Under the pieces are notes generated by a model. It did not search any database and was not told the DNA's origin. It worked only from the letters and a program-made list of their open reading frames with translations. A DNA stretch of 64,000 bases from Salinispora mooreana (GTDB lineage: Bacteria > Actinomycetota > Actinomycetes > Mycobacteriales > Micromonosporaceae): assembly GCF_000379065.1 (NCBI RefSeq), contig NZ_KB900614.1:4885969-4949968 (forward strand), written 5' to 3'. This document shows, piece after piece, positions 31,622 to 40,981 of this stretch. Within the stretch, counting starts at the first letter, position 1. Every line of letters starts with the position of its first letter. Both the position numbers and the translations under genes were made by a program.

Positions 31622-31641
31622 GTGAGCCCGGTGTGAGCCCG
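31622..31641. promoter_or_regulatory. Paired GTGAGCCCG sites, right end (putative integrase arm sites)
   Basis: GTGAGCCCG at 31622-31630 and 31633-31641, 11 bases apart, about 120 bases inside the right attachment repeat. Matches the two pairs at the left end. Confidence 0.55.
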
Positions 31642-31758
31642 GATGTCTCTGGACCGGCCGTCAGCCGGTGGGACCGGCCGGCATGAAGAAGGGTGCCCAC
31701 CTGGCTTGATAGGCACCCTTCACTATCCAGCGGGACCGGCTAACACGAAACCGCTCTA

Positions 31759-31825
31759 ACTCTTAATCCGCGGGTTCGGGGTTCGAGTCCCTGGCGGCGC
31801 ACCAACGAGCAAGGCCCTGACCTGG
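31759..31825 (+). repeat. Right attachment repeat (tRNA-Lys 3' half)
   Basis: Identical over 67 bases to 21863-21929. The bases before it (AAACCGCTCTA) give no 5' tRNA half, so it is also not a functional tRNA. The bases after it complete a perfect terminator, unlike the wobble-paired left copy. Confidence 0.88.
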
Positions 31826-31852
31826 TATTTCTGTGCCGGTCAGGGCCTTTTC
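31811..31852 (+). terminator. Terminator downstream of the tRNA-Lys remnant
   Basis: AAGGCCCTGACC (31811-31822) pairs perfectly with GGTCAGGGCCTT (31838-31849), followed by TT. It is the natural 3' terminator of the original tRNA gene, retained on the chromosomal side. Confidence 0.8.
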
Positions 31853-32048
31853 GCGTACGGCGGTGGTGGTTGGTCGCTCGGTGGGTGCTCGGGAGCCGTT
31901 GGACGTCACGATCATCCTGGCCGTCGCCAACCTCCTGGTTCTGAGGTGGTCGGCGGCGTGGTGCTGGCGTCAGCGGTGTTGTGCTGCGCTGCTGCCCCTA
32001 CGCTGGCGGCATGAGGGAACCCAGCGCGGACCGGACTGGTAGGTGCTG

Positions 32049-32723
32049 ATGGACCGGCGTGCGGCAGTTGCTGCCGAGGTGATTCCCGACGCTGTTCGGG
32101 CGGATGTGGTGACGCTGTGGCGCTACCACGACCTGCGTCACGGGTTGCGTTCGTGTGATGTGGGTATCGGGTTGGGCAGTCATGATCTTGGGGTGGCGGT
32201 CGTCGCGACGCGTCTGTTCCACGAGGGCCTGTTTCCAAGGATCGTGTTTACCGGCGCGAATGCTCCGACGACGGTTGGGCGGTTTCCGCGCGGGGAGGCG
32301 GTGCACTACCGCGAGTATGCCGTCGAGCAGGGCGTACCGGCGGGAGCGGTTTTGGTGGAGCCGCGTGCCATGAACACCGCCGAGAATCTGGAGTTCTCCC
32401 GTGCGTTGCTGGCCGAACGGCGGATCCCGGTGGAGTCGGTGCTGATCATGTCGCGGCCCTACCAGCAGCGTCGGGCTTATGCGACGTGCCGGCTGGTGTG
32501 GCCGGAGGTCGAGGTGGTGTGCGCGTCGAATCCACTCGAACTGGATGACTACGTGCGTAGCATCGGCGACGCGCGGCGGGTGGTGGACATGCTGGTCGGC
32601 GACACGCAGCGGATCGAGGTGTACGCGCAGCGTGGGTTCGCGATCCCGCAGGAGATGCCGGACGAGGTGCGGGCGGCGTTCGAGCGCCTGGTGGCGGCCG
32701 GTTACACGAGCCGGCTGGTCTGA
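32049..32723 (+). CDS. YdcF/DUF218 family protein
   Basis: 224 residues of the DUF218 (SanA/YdcF) Rossmann-like family. 'CDVGIGLGSHDLGVAVVATRLFHEGLFPRIVFTGANAP' and 'EPRAMNTAENLEFSRALLAERRIPVESVLIMSRPYQQRRAYATCRLVWP' are the two conserved segments. E. coli YdcF binds S-adenosylmethionine-like ligands, and others act in envelope processes; the role here is unknown. No membrane helix is present. The start is at ATG 32049, with GTG 32043 also in frame. Confidence 0.82.
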   Translation: MDRRAAVAAEVIPDAVRADVVTLWRYHDLRHGLRSCDVGIGLGSHDLGVAVVATRLFHEGLFPRIVFTGANAPTTVGRFPRGEAVHYREYAVEQGVPAGAVLVEPRAMNTAENLEFSRALLAERRIPVESVLIMSRPYQQRRAYATCRLVWPEVEVVCASNPLELDDYVRSIGDARRVVDMLVGDTQRIEVYAQRGFAIPQEMPDEVRAAFERLVAAGYTSRLV

Positions 32724-32729
32724 GCCGGG

Positions 32730-33580
32730 CTACCAGCGTGGCCCTGCTGGCCGGACGCCCATCCGGTCGCTGAGTTCGACGGCGAGTCGAGGTGGCCGGG
32801 GGCGGGTGAGGATGTCCCGGACCAGGTCGCGGGAGAGCCGGTGGTAGCGCACCTGGTCGGGGCCGATGACCTCAGCGTCCAGAAGCGTGGCGAGCGCGTC
32901 GTCGATGCGGTTCCACCGGGCGAGGGCTCGGGCGGTTTCGATGGCGTGGCGAACCTGCCGCTCGACGGGCACGGTGCTGGTGTCGAGTGGGGCGCCGATG
33001 GCGATGGCGCGTTGTGCGGCACCGAGTTCTATCGCGATGGTTGTTTTGTGGATCGACACGTTGGTCGGCCCGAACGCGGTCCACAGGTGGTTGCCATCGG
33101 CGCCGAGCCGCTGCGCGGCTGCGTCGGCCTCGGCGATGTGGGTGGCGGCGGATGCGCGGTCGTCGTTTCGGGCGGCGGCCAGCGCGCAGACGAGGTGCAG
33201 GCTGCCGTAGACCGACAGGAGCTGCGGAGTCGGCTTGCCGAGCCGTGGTTCCAGGAACTGTGCCGCCGTGGCGGCGAGGCCGCGGGCTTGGGCGTACTCA
33301 CCGATAGCTGCCAGCGAGTGCGCGGCGGAGCGGCTGAGTGAGCCGATGACGACGTGGTCCTGGCTGGCGTTGGCGGCGGCCAGCCCTCGGCTGGCGGCGG
33401 TCCACGCTAGGTCACCTTCGCCCAGCTTGGTAAGGAACAACGCGGCGAGTTGGTGCGCGTAGGCGGTCATCGCATGCGCGCGCCGACCATCGTCTCCGTC
33501 GTACGTCTCGGTAGCGGTGAGGCGGTCATGGATGAGGTGGGGCAGCCGGCGGGCTCGCCCTTCCCACGGCGAGCCCGCCG
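32730..33580 (-). pseudogene. 5'-truncated TPR-type XRE regulator
   Basis: The frame from about 33580 ('SPWEGRARRLPHLIHDRL..') through 'MTAYAHQLAALFLTKLGEGDLAWTAASRGL' (ATG 33470) to 32730 matches the C-terminal TPR region of actinobacterial XRE regulators of about 400 residues. An in-frame TGA lies just before 33580 and the helix-turn-helix region is missing. About 246 residues from 33470 could still be translated. It is convergent with the YdcF gene. Loss of the DNA-binding domain makes function as a regulator unlikely. Confidence 0.6.
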
Positions 33581-33824
33581 CTCATCGTCCCTGGTGGAGG
33601 TGGCGGTATGACGGTATACGTCTCGCGCTACCCTATAGCTTCCTTTGATTATGTAGTTTCTCTTGCGTCGGTGAGTGGAGCTAGGGCCTTGTTCGCTTCG
33701 TTGTGGTCGAGTGAGGGGAATTTCCGCCACGTCGGGCTAGGGCTGATGTCCGATTTGTGTGAATGTCGCCAAGCGCTACCCGGACCGATTTGTAGAATGT
33801 GATTTCCGGAAATGGTGGACGTTA

Positions 33825-34265
33825 ATGAGCTCGCGGGTCGGCAAGGTGAGTGTGCGGCGGATGCTGTGGCTTTTTGCCGCTCTGCCCCTTTTGGTCTGTT
33901 GCTGTGACGGCGTTGTGAAGTCGGGGGTCTGGCCTCCGGTTGGGGAAAGTTCTGTTTGCGGGAAATATGAGTCGCCGTCAGGTGGTATCGTCCACCTGAA
34001 GGATGGCGGAGTTGCTGTAGTTTCCAACGTTATCTTCGAGGATTTCATGGGGCAGGGTGATCACGAGGTTTCCGGGCTCGGTGAATGGCGGTTTGGGCGG
34101 GGTATTTTGGGGCCTGCGGAAGTCGCCCTTAGTGTTGACCGATTCGCTTTTGGCTTGAGTGTTGAGCGAGGCTGGCTAGGGGGGATTCATCTGTGGTATT
34201 TCATCGATGATCCTGATACTGGCGAGCGCGAGAATTTCATCCGCATTGCGGATTGTGTTAGTTGA
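33825..34265 (+). CDS. Exported low-GC hypothetical protein
   Basis: 146 residues. N-terminus 'MSSRVGKVSVRRMLWLFAALPLLVCCCDG' is a signal peptide or lipoprotein-like signal with a Cys triplet. The mature part has 'CGKYESPSGGIVHLKDGGVAVVSN' and 'WYFIDDPDTGERENFIRIADC', a small beta-rich domain. Codon use is clearly less GC-rich than the surrounding housekeeping genes, indicating acquisition by transfer. Starts at 33759 or GTG 33849 are alternatives. No family recognised. Confidence 0.6.
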   Translation: MSSRVGKVSVRRMLWLFAALPLLVCCCDGVVKSGVWPPVGESSVCGKYESPSGGIVHLKDGGVAVVSNVIFEDFMGQGDHEVSGLGEWRFGRGILGPAEVALSVDRFAFGLSVERGWLGGIHLWYFIDDPDTGERENFIRIADCVS

Positions 34266-34646
34266 TACCGAATTCCTGTTAGCTGCACGCGTTCGTTTAA
34301 AGTCCCGGTGGGGTCGGACTACCGAGAACTCTGGGCGGAGGGTCGCGACTGGCAATCTTTTCGCTTTTCTGCGCGGGACGAACTCGGCCAGCGAGCGACT
34401 GCCTTGGTGAAGGCAGTCGATCAGAACCTCGCCATCACAGCACCGCTGGACTTGCCCGCTGGCTAGCCACTGAAGTTGGTGGTGTTCCTGCCAGGTCGGC
34501 CACCCGGCCCCTGACCGCCCGCTCTGGCTGAGCGGCTCGGGGGTCCGGGGCTGGCGAGCTTCCGGGAGACGCGAATATTCCCGGCGGCGGATGCTGTGGT
34601 GATGAGAGGATCGCCGTTCTGATCGAGACGGCTGGGGAGGACATTC
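34266..34646. other. Gap between accessory strip and GNAT gene
   Basis: 381 bases marking the end of the lower-GC accessory segment. I see no gene. The last bases (GGGGAGGACATTC) are the ribosome-binding region of the GNAT gene at 34647. Confidence 0.5.
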
Positions 34647-35249
34647 GTGGAGGTACGGCGGATCGGGCCGGAGTTGGCTGAGGCTGCGGCTGAGGTGTTG
34701 GCCGAGGCGTTTGACGGCTACTCCTGGACCGCGTGGACCGTGGGCGCCGATCGGCATCGGGAACGGCTGGCAAACCTCTTCGCGGTGACCCTGACCACGG
34801 TTGGCCTCCCGTACGGGGATGTCTGGGCGGCGCTGGACACCCACGGCCGCCCGCAGGCGGTGGCGGTGTGGCTGCGGTCGGATCGACCGGTGCCCGACGA
34901 GGTCTGGGCCGACGTGGCTGCCGCGGACGCGAAGTATGCCGGGGACCGGCATTCGGCGATGCTCGCCGCCGAGGCGGCCTGTGCCCCGCTGCGGGCCGAG
35001 GAGCCGGCGTTCCTGCTGGCCACGGTGGGGGTTCGCCCCACGGGCCAGGGCGGGGGAGTCGGCTCGCGGCTGCTGCGTCCCGGCCTGGCCGAGGCGGACC
35101 GGGCTGGCCTGCCGGCGACGCTGGAGACATCCGCCTCGGCGAATCTGCGGTTCTATGGGCGGTTTGGGTTCGAGGTGACCGGGGAGGTGACCGTGCCGGG
35201 CGGGGGGCCGCGGGTGTGGGCGATGCGCCGTCCTCCGGCCGGCGTGTAG
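34647..35249 (+). CDS. GNAT-family N-acetyltransferase
   Basis: 200 residues. Acetyl-CoA-binding motif A is 'LLATVGVRPTGQGGGVGSRLLRPGLAEADRAGLPATLETSASANLRFYGRFGFEVTGE', with the Q/R-x-x-G-x-G/A loop and the late 'N..FY...GF' signature. The substrate is unknown. GTG 34647 is preceded by GGGGAGG. RtcB follows after 28 bases on the same strand, so they may be co-transcribed. Confidence 0.88.
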   Translation: MEVRRIGPELAEAAAEVLAEAFDGYSWTAWTVGADRHRERLANLFAVTLTTVGLPYGDVWAALDTHGRPQAVAVWLRSDRPVPDEVWADVAAADAKYAGDRHSAMLAAEAACAPLRAEEPAFLLATVGVRPTGQGGGVGSRLLRPGLAEADRAGLPATLETSASANLRFYGRFGFEVTGEVTVPGGGPRVWAMRRPPAGV

Positions 35250-35277
35250 GCCGCACCGGACCGGGTAGGTCGCGCGG

Positions 35278-36696
35278 GTGGAGCTGGTTGAGGAGTCGCC
35301 GTACCGTTTCCGGATCGACCGGCGGGACCCGATGCGGGTCCCGGGGGTGGTGTTCGCGGCCGAGGCGCTACTGCCGGAGATCGGGGCGGATGGGTCGTTG
35401 GAGCAGGTCGCGGCCGTCGCCACGCTGCCCGGCATCGTCGATGCCTCGTACGTCATGCCGGATGTGCATCTGGGCTACGGCTTTCCGATCGGCGGGGTGG
35501 CCGCCACCGATGTGGCGGCGGGCGGGGTGGTGTCTCCGGGCGGGGTGGGCTTCGACATCTCCTGCGGTGTGCGGCTGCTCACGGCCGACCTCGATCTGGC
35601 GGGGCTGCGTCCCCGGCTCGACGCGGTCATGGATGGGCTGGCGGAGGCGACGCCGCGGGGGGCGGGACGGGGCGCGGCATGGCACCTGTCGGGCCGCTCG
35701 GACGTGGACGGGGTGCTGCGCGACGGGTCGCGGTACGCGGTGCAGCGCGGCTTCGGCGTCGAGCGGGACCTGGAGCGCTGCGAGGACCAGGGTGCGCTGG
35801 GTGACGCCGACCCGGGTGCGGTCGGTGAACGGGCGATTGAGCGTGGCGCGAAGCAGGTGGGCAGTCTCGGTTCGGGCAACCACTTCCTCGAGGTGCAGGC
35901 CGTCACGGAGGTGTATGACCAGCGCGTCGCGGAGGTCTTCGGGCTGCGGCCCGGCCAGGTCTGTGTGATGATCCATTGTGGCTCTCGTGGGCTGGGGCAC
36001 CAGATCTGCGCCGACTATGTGCGCCGGATGGAGAACGCGATGCGCCGCTACGGCATCGAGGTGCCGGACCGGCAGCTCGCCTGCGCCCCGGTCTCGTCAC
36101 CGGAGGGGCACGCCTATCTTGGCGCGATGGCCGCCGCCGCCAACTACGCCCGGGCGAATCGTCAGCTACTCACCCACGTGAGCCGGCTGGTCTTTCGTCG
36201 GGTCACCGGCGCAAGCCTCGACCTGGTCTACGACGTCTCACACAATCAGGCGAAGATCGAGACCCACGGGGTGGATGGCGAGCGGCGTTCGCTCTGCGTG
36301 CATCGCAAGGGTGCCACCCGCGCGCTGCCTCCGGGACACCCGGACCTGCCGGCGGAGCTGGCTGAGGTCGGGCAGCCGGTCCTCATCCCCGGGTCGATGG
36401 GCACCGCGTCCTACGTGTTGACCGGGGTCTCCGGTGCCCCCGCCTTCGCCTCCAGATGTCATGGGGCCGGGCGGGTGCGCAGCCGGAAGCAGGCGGTGCG
36501 GGCCGAGCGCGGCCAGGATCCGCGCGAGCAGCTCGTTGCGCGGGACATCGCCGTCCGCGGTGCTTCTCGGCGGGGCCTGGCCGAGGAGATGCCGGCGGCG
36601 TACAAGGACATCGACGCCGTGGTCGAGGCCACCGAGGGCGCCGGGCTGTGCCGGAAGGTCGCCCGGTTGGCGCCGATCGGCGTTGTCAAGGGCTGA
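35278..36696 (+). CDS. rtcB: RNA-splicing ligase RtcB
   Basis: 472 residues. Conserved blocks are all present: 'YVMPDVHLGYGFPIGGVAATD', 'GGVGFDISCGVRLL' (metal-binding Cys), 'GSLGSGNHFLEVQ', 'IHCGSRGLGHQ', 'YDVSHNQAKIE' and 'LIPGSMGTASYVLTG' with the C-terminal guanylylation-domain residues. It joins RNA 2',3'-cyclic phosphate (or 3'-phosphate) to 5'-OH ends in tRNA repair or splicing, using GTP and Mn2+. Its activator archease is encoded convergently, 39 bases away. GTG start 35278. Confidence 0.93.
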   Translation: MELVEESPYRFRIDRRDPMRVPGVVFAAEALLPEIGADGSLEQVAAVATLPGIVDASYVMPDVHLGYGFPIGGVAATDVAAGGVVSPGGVGFDISCGVRLLTADLDLAGLRPRLDAVMDGLAEATPRGAGRGAAWHLSGRSDVDGVLRDGSRYAVQRGFGVERDLERCEDQGALGDADPGAVGERAIERGAKQVGSLGSGNHFLEVQAVTEVYDQRVAEVFGLRPGQVCVMIHCGSRGLGHQICADYVRRMENAMRRYGIEVPDRQLACAPVSSPEGHAYLGAMAAAANYARANRQLLTHVSRLVFRRVTGASLDLVYDVSHNQAKIETHGVDGERRSLCVHRKGATRALPPGHPDLPAELAEVGQPVLIPGSMGTASYVLTGVSGAPAFASRCHGAGRVRSRKQAVRAERGQDPREQLVARDIAVRGASRRGLAEEMPAAYKDIDAVVEATEGAGLCRKVARLAPIGVVKG

Positions 36697-36735
36697 TGCC
36701 CGGGTGGGCCGCCCGGAGCTGGCGGTGGTGCCGCC

Positions 36736-37176
36736 TCACACGTCCACGGTGAGCGCGCAGGACCAGCGGGGACCGTCGGGGCCGAAGCGCAGCTCGTGCA
36801 GGGAGATGGCTTTCGGAACGGCGCCGACCAACTCCACCGCGTCGGCGTCGATGGTCTGCCAGCGTACGTGTAGCCCGTCGGCGCCGTCGTCGCGAACCTC
36901 GGTACGCAGTGGCAGCTCGCCTGTGGTCTCCATCCGGAAGATCACCTCTTCGAGGATGGTCACCAGGAGGTCTGCGTCCTCGTCGGCGGGGGCGTGGTAG
37001 ACCTGTTCGTTGGCGGGTTGCGCCGGGCCCGGGTCAACGAAGGTCTCCACCAGGGCGGTGACCGCCTCGGCCACGCACTCCTCCCGTGTCGGCGCCCACG
37101 CCTCGATGCGTACGTCGGCGGTGTGCGGCAGGCAGTGGTGGCCGCGTTCGGGCTGTGCTTCCACGCCCCCGATCAT
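36736..37176 (-). CDS. Archease (RtcB cofactor)
   Basis: 146 residues. 'HCLPHTADVRIEAWAPTREECVAEAVTALVETFVD' with the conserved His-Thr-Ala-Asp and acidic residues, then 'DADLLVTILEEVIFRME' and terminal 'KAISLHELRFG', matches archease. It accelerates RtcB guanylylation and allows multiple turnover. The gene is tail-to-tail with rtcB rather than in an operon with it. Confidence 0.9.
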   Translation of the reverse strand: MIGGVEAQPERGHHCLPHTADVRIEAWAPTREECVAEAVTALVETFVDPGPAQPANEQVYHAPADEDADLLVTILEEVIFRMETTGELPLRTEVRDDGADGLHVRWQTIDADAVELVGAVPKAISLHELRFGPDGPRWSCALTVDV

Positions 37177-37279
37177 CCGCTACGATCGCCCGCTCCGGAC
37201 GGGGTTCGCCGCGGTGGGCTTCCGAGTCCTGTTGAATGCGTTGATGGTGATGGATAGAGTTTAGTGCACGGGCTCGTTT

Positions 37280-38768
<1,489 letters not shown>

Positions 38769-38776
<8 letters not shown>

Positions 38777-39701
38777 GTTTGACTACCACTCGGCGAACGC
38801 TGTGGTCACCGGCGCTGCCAGCGGGATCGGCGCCGCCCTCGCCCATGGCCTGGCTGCGCGCGGCAGTGACCTGGTCCTGCTCGATCGCGATGCCGAGCGC
38901 CTGGCCACCGTGGTGAGCGCGGTCCGCACCGCGTACCCGGACCGGCGGGTGGACCCGGTCGTCGTGGACCTCGCCAACGCGGCGGCCACGGCAAAGGCAG
39001 CCGCGCAGGTCCGCGTTCGCCATCCCCGAATCCGGCTGTTGGTCAACAACGCCGGGGTGGCACTGGGCGGTCGGTTCGACCAGGTGACCCTGGACGAGTT
39101 CCAGTGGGTGGTTGACATCAACTTCCGTGCGGTCGTGCAGCTCACGCACGCGTTGCTGCCCGCCCTGAAGGCGGAGCCCGGCTCGCACCTGGTAAACGTC
39201 TCCAGCCTGTTCGGGCTGATCGCCCCGCCCGGGCAGGCCGCCTACTCGGCGACCAAGTTCGCCGTCCGTGGCTTCACCGAGGCGTTGCGCCACGAACTGG
39301 CCGCCGACGGCATCGGTGTCACCTCCGTGCACCCCGGGGGGATCGCCACCCGGATCACCGAGAACGCGCGGATCGGCAGCGGCGTGAACCGGGACGACTA
39401 CGAGGCGGGCCGGCGGCAGTTCGATCGCCTGCTCAGCATCCCACCCGCCCGAGCCGCCGAGGTGATCCTGCGGGGCGTGGAACGCCGCCGGCCCCGGGTG
39501 CTCATCGGCTGGTCGGCGAAGCTACCCGACCTGATCGCCCGGATCGCGCCGGCCTCGTACGGGAGGTTGTTGCGGGTCGGGCTCAACCAGACCGCCGGTG
39601 CGCCGACGCGTCGGCTGACCACCGGGGCTGCGCCCGCACCGCAATCGGCCGACCAGCGTCCGACGGTGTCGCCCCCAGCTCCGGCGGACGACTCGGTGTG
39701 A
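38769..39701 (+). CDS. Short-chain dehydrogenase/reductase (acetoin-reductase-like)
   Basis: 310 residues. 'VVTGAASGIGAALAHGL' NAD(P) loop, 'LLVNNAGVALGG', catalytic Ser in 'VNVSSLFG' and 'YSATK' Tyr/Lys, then a C-terminal extension after 'HPGGIATRI' with a Pro/Ala-rich tail. The pair monooxygenase-SDR with eight-base overlap is common in actinobacteria and probably acts on lipids or terpenoids. Substrate unproven. Confidence 0.88.
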
Positions 39702-40165
39702 CCGCCGACACCTGGTGTGGCGGCCGGTACTCCTGATGGATCGGATCGTGGAGATCAACGATCTCCTCAGCCTGGCTGCCTCCCGGTACCTGTCGGGACC
39801 CCGCTCCGCGATCCAGGACGGAGAGCTGACCGCGATCACCGGAAGTCGTTTCTGGGCACGGCATACCACATCCACCGGCCGGGAGGCCTGGCGGACGGCC
39901 GCAGGCCGCGCTGTGGCCGACGCGGTCTGGGTGTGGCACTTTCGTGTTCCGTAGTGTGCCGTCAGCGCCTCTTGCCCGGTTTGTGGCCGCCGGAAGCCGC
40001 CGATCGCCTGTGACCTGCGCCGCAGCTACTTCCATCCAGGGTGATCCCCGGAATGTCGGATATGGCGATTGGGTTGTGTCCCCGGTACCGCCGGAACCAC
40101 ACCCACATGGCGGTTCCGCAAGGAGTGCTCACCCGGAGCGCTTCGCCTGACCGAAAGGGCACATC
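39702..40165. other. Intergenic region upstream of the secreted protein
   Basis: 464 bases. A short rightward frame (39715-39954) lacks support and a ribosome-binding site. The second half probably holds the promoter and leader of the gene at 40166. I looked for the ydaO-type c-di-AMP riboswitch common before such genes and did not find a convincing fit. Confidence 0.4.
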
Positions 40166-40936
40166 GTGAAGTGTGACTTCACCCGATGGCTCCCGGCCAT
40201 CGCGAAGACCCCGCACCAATGGCTCTCGACGGAGCCGAACCGCAAGCTTGTCCTGAGCGTGGCTGGCGTAGCAGCGATCGGAGGTCTCGCGCTCGCGCCG
40301 ACCGCCGCTGCGGCCTCGGTGACCAGCGGCCCGCATGCGGGCGCCGTATCCGCCATCGAACTGGCCACCGGCAAACAGGCGGCGGACCCGGACCCCGAGC
40401 CGGCCCCGGACTCCGAGCCGGCCCCGACGGAGTCAACCGCCGACCCGGACCGGAGTCCCGAGGCGGCAGCGAGCGACACCGACGGCACCAACTCGCCCAC
40501 CCGGGAACAACTGATCCCCTACGGTGTGCAGGGTGCCCAGTCCTACATCCAGGTTGACGACGCTCAGCGCACGAACGCCAAGGAGATCATCGAGGTCGCC
40601 AAGGCGACCGGGGTCGGCGAGCGGGGTGCGGTCATCGGCGTGGCGACCGCGCTGCAGGAGTCGAAGCTGTACAACCTCGGCCACCTGGGCAGCTACAACG
40701 ACCACGACTCGCAGGGCCTGTTCCAGCAGCGCCCGTCAACCGGTTGGGGCACGCCGGCGCAGATCACCGATCCGCAGTACGCCGCGACGGCGTTCTTCGA
40801 GGCGCTCAAGAACGTCAACGGCTGGCAGGAGCTGCCGCTGACGACCGCCGCGCAGACGGTACAGGTGTCCGCGTACCCGTTCCACTACGCTCAGTGGGAA
40901 GAGCAGGCAGCAGAGCTCGTCGCCGAGCTCTGGTGA
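40166..40936 (+). CDS. Secreted cell-wall-associated protein, lysozyme-like fold
   Basis: 256 residues. Signal peptide region 'RKLVLSVAGVAAIGGLALAPTAAAA', a Pro/Glu/Asp-rich linker ('DPDPEPAPDSEPAPT'), and a C-terminal domain with 'ERGAVIGVATALQESKLYNLGHLGSYNDHDSQGLFQQRPSTGWGTPAQITDP' that resembles actinobacterial transglycosylase-like or Rpf-neighbour proteins; Glu in 'ALQES' is a candidate catalytic acid. It should act in the cell wall. GTG start follows AAAGG. Confidence 0.75.
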   Translation: MKCDFTRWLPAIAKTPHQWLSTEPNRKLVLSVAGVAAIGGLALAPTAAAASVTSGPHAGAVSAIELATGKQAADPDPEPAPDSEPAPTESTADPDRSPEAAASDTDGTNSPTREQLIPYGVQGAQSYIQVDDAQRTNAKEIIEVAKATGVGERGAVIGVATALQESKLYNLGHLGSYNDHDSQGLFQQRPSTGWGTPAQITDPQYAATAFFEALKNVNGWQELPLTTAAQTVQVSAYPFHYAQWEEQAAELVAELW

Positions 40937-40941
40937 CAACC

Positions 40942-40973
40942 GCCGGCCGTTGCCCAGCTGGGCAACGGCCGGC
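40942..40973. terminator. Perfect 32-bp palindrome, bidirectional terminator
   Basis: GCCGGCCGTTGCCCAG followed by its exact complement, no loop, centred between two convergent genes (stops at 40936 and 40982). Suits termination from both directions. Confidence 0.8.
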
Positions 40974-40981
40974 TCCTCAGG

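Larger units (their letters stand above)
21863..31825. mobile_element. Integrative element with tRNA-Lys 3'-half ends (9.9 kb)
   Basis: The unit lies between two identical 67-bp repeats (21863-21929 and 31759-31825) that contain a tRNA-Lys(CTT) 3' half, CCA end and the first arm of a terminator. Contents: integrase, divergent small DNA-binding-like protein, excisionase, G4 motif, hairpin array, HNH nuclease, secreted protein with ABC genes, small ORFs, and an XRE/DUF397 pair. No rep, FtsK/Tra, capsid or terminase gene is visible. Parts of it are clearly lower in GC than the flanks. It may depend on a helper phage or conjugative element. Confidence 0.85.

Noticed and set aside
39960..40160. 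c-di-AMP (ydaO) riboswitch before the secreted protein
   Set aside because: Gene context is typical, but the conserved core motifs could not be located.
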